The notes beneath the pieces are model-generated. The model saw nothing but the letters and a program-made list of their open reading frames with translations. It was not told the origin of the DNA and ran no database searches. A stretch of DNA of 64,000 nucleotides from Paraburkholderia sp. FT54 (GTDB lineage: Bacteria; Pseudomonadota; Gammaproteobacteria; Burkholderiales; Burkholderiaceae): contig NZ_CP134196.1 of assembly GCF_031585635.1 (NCBI RefSeq), positions 2,604,001 to 2,668,000 on the forward strand. The letters run 5' to 3'. Below, piece by piece: positions 62,839 through 64,000 of the stretch. Position numbers and translations under genes: made by a program. Each line of letters begins with the position of its first letter. Position 1 is the stretch's first letter.

Positions 62839-64000
62839 ATGAATTCGCTCTACGACGCCGATGCGAACGCCTTGGGCGACGCGTCCGAAATGGCATTACG
62901 ACGCGCGTATTCGGCTTCGGAATGGAGAATCGTTCCGATCCTCTTCCTGCTGTGGATGCTCGCGTGGGTCGATCGGGCCAACGTCGCGTTCGCGAAGCTG
63001 CAGATGCTGTCGGATCTTCACTTCAGCGAAATCGTGTACGGTTTTGGCGCGGGATTGTTCTTTCTAGGGTACGTCGTGTTCGGCATACCGAGCACATTGA
63101 TTCAGCAAAGACTGGGCGCACGGAAGACGATCGCCGCCATTGCAATCGGCTGGGGCGCGACGAGTCTCGCCATGACACTGGTGAACAGCCCTCCCGTCTT
63201 CTACTTCCTGCGGTTCTTGTTAGGCGCTTTCGAAGCCGGCTTCTACCCCGGTGTGATCCTCTATCTGAATCTCTGGTTTCCAGCACAACGTAGAACCCGT
63301 AACTTCAGCATTTTTCACTCGGCCGCGATCTGTTCGACGGTCGCCGTCGGCCTGACGGGAGGATTCATCCTGCAACATATGAGCGGCCTCCTGTCGCTGC
63401 AAGGATGGCGCTGGATGTTTCTGGTTCAGGCCGCGCCCACCCTGCTGCTCGGCTGCCTCGTTCCGTTTGTCCTTTCCGATAGCCCGGCGACCGCCTCCTG
63501 GCTGTCTCCGGAGGAACGAGAACTCATCCAGACCGATCTGGCTCGTGACAGGCAACGGTCGTCCGCAGGCGCGGACCACCATGGGCCACTGCTTGCCAAT
63601 CCCGTTGTCTGGGTTCTGTTCGCCGCCTATTTCTGCATTCTCACCGCCAACACGGCCCTGAGCTTCTTCATTCCGACCATCCTGCACGATGCCGGATTCG
63701 GTGGATACACCGCCATCGGCAATGCCATTGCTGCAATGTGCGTACTCGGCGCCATCGGCAATATTGCATTCTGTTCGTTCGCGAGCCGGCATAGCGACGT
63801 TCGCTACCATTGTGCGATCGCGTCGATCGTGAGCGTCGCGAGCCTGATCCTGCTGATATTCGTCTGGCACAGCAACCGCGCCGCCACCTTTACGACACTC
63901 GTCTTCGCTCTCGCCGGCACAGGCGCGGGGATCTCGTTGTTCTGGCAGATTCCCGTACGGTTCCTGAAGTCGAATGCGGCAGCGGTCGGGGTAGCGTTCA
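62839..64000 (+). CDS. MFS transporter (ACS/phthalate-type), cut by window edge
   Basis: From ATG 62839, with AAGGAG eight bases upstream, an open frame of 387 residues runs off the right edge. The opening WRIVPILFLLWMLAWVDRANVAFAKLQM and GFGAGLFFLGYVVFGIPSTLIQQRLGARKTIAAI, then LRFLLGAFEAGFYPGVILYLNLWFPAQRR, are typical of the anion:cation symporter branch that takes up aromatic or small organic acids. It follows fahA by 109 bp in the same direction and probably imports the substrate of the operon. Confidence 0.92.
   Translation, partial: MNSLYDADANALGDASEMALRRAYSASEWRIVPILFLLWMLAWVDRANVAFAKLQMLSDLHFSEIVYGFGAGLFFLGYVVFGIPSTLIQQRLGARKTIAAIAIGWGATSLAMTLVNSPPVFYFLRFLLGAFEAGFYPGVILYLNLWFPAQRRTRNFSIFHSAAICSTVAVGLTGGFILQHMSGLLSLQGWRWMFLVQAAPTLLLGCLVPFVLSDSPATASWLSPEERELIQTDLARDRQRSSAGADHHGPLLANPVVWVLFAAYFCILTANTALSFFIPTILHDAGFGGYTAIGNAIAAMCVLGAIGNIAFCSFASRHSDVRYHCAIASIVSVASLILLIFVWHSNRAATFTTLVFALAGTGAGISLFWQIPVRFLKSNAAAVGVAF

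Overview
The window is high-GC, densely coded chromosomal DNA from a betaproteobacterium, most likely Burkholderia sensu lato (a Paraburkholderia-like genome). Supporting signs are a DUF4148 secreted protein, a porin remnant ending in the motif GIRHRF, an AaeX-type efflux set, a GlpSTPQV-type glycerol ABC transporter and many alternative catabolic modules. No rRNA, tRNA, CRISPR array or intact mobile element was seen. Nearly every gene belongs to a recognisable family, so this is mostly ordinary accessory metabolism with several well-marked regulatory sites.

Layout. 1-2 kb: acyl-CoA dehydrogenase (cut by the left edge) and a MaoC-like dehydratase, both minus strand. 2.3-3.1 kb: a 2OG-Fe(II) oxygenase. 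3.5-7.4 kb: cytochrome bo3 quinol oxidase operon cyoABCD (minus). 7.7-8.2 kb: fragment of an IS5-type transposase. 8.4-10.3 kb: cobalamin-riboswitch-controlled cbtBA (minus), head to head with a histidine-phosphatase-fold gene. 10.3-14.3 kb: a small periplasmic protein, then an operon of two paralogous alpha/beta-hydrolases around an MHS transporter, and a porin remnant. 14.8-19 kb: a LysR regulator, then a KaiC-like double ATPase coupled to a hybrid histidine kinase. 19-24.8 kb: a MarR-controlled efflux operon (FUSC, DUF1656, HlyD, NodT outer-membrane factor). 24.8-27.6 kb: IorAB-type molybdenum hydroxylase. 27.9-35.8 kb: xylose utilisation, with xylAFGH on the minus strand and xylR plus aldose 1-epimerase divergent. 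36-42.4 kb: DUF4148 protein, a small membrane protein, an amino-acid permease, Kup, MntP under a Mn2+ riboswitch, PpnP and an orphan 123-aa protein. 43-47 kb: a substrate-binding protein coupled to a CHASE-PAS-PAS-GGDEF-EAL protein. 47.4-49.8 kb: a Nudix hydrolase and a catalase-like peroxidase with cytochrome b561. 49.9-55.9 kb: six-gene glycerol-type ABC importer (minus). 56.3-58.2 kb: S9 peptidase. 58.3-64 kb: a TetR regulator divergent from an enoyl-CoA hydratase / CaiB CoA-transferase / fumarylacetoacetase / MFS catabolic operon that runs off the right edge.

The observations most worth a second look are these: the two ATPases of the glycerol-type importer carry complementary defects that predict one canonical and one degenerate ATP site; two near-identical 15-bp direct repeats lie 50 bp apart upstream of that operon; an AraC-style direct repeat lies between xylA and xylR; the KaiC/histidine-kinase pair has a receiver-like N-domain without a phospho-Asp; the riboswitch-linked phosphatase has lost the Arg of its RHG motif; two hydrolase paralogues of different predicted location share an operon with a transporter; a 24-bp inverted repeat sits in a gene-free stretch at 42.8 kb; and fumarylacetoacetase appears in a CoA-thioester operon rather than beside homogentisate dioxygenase. 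All function calls are from reading the sequence; no database search was run.
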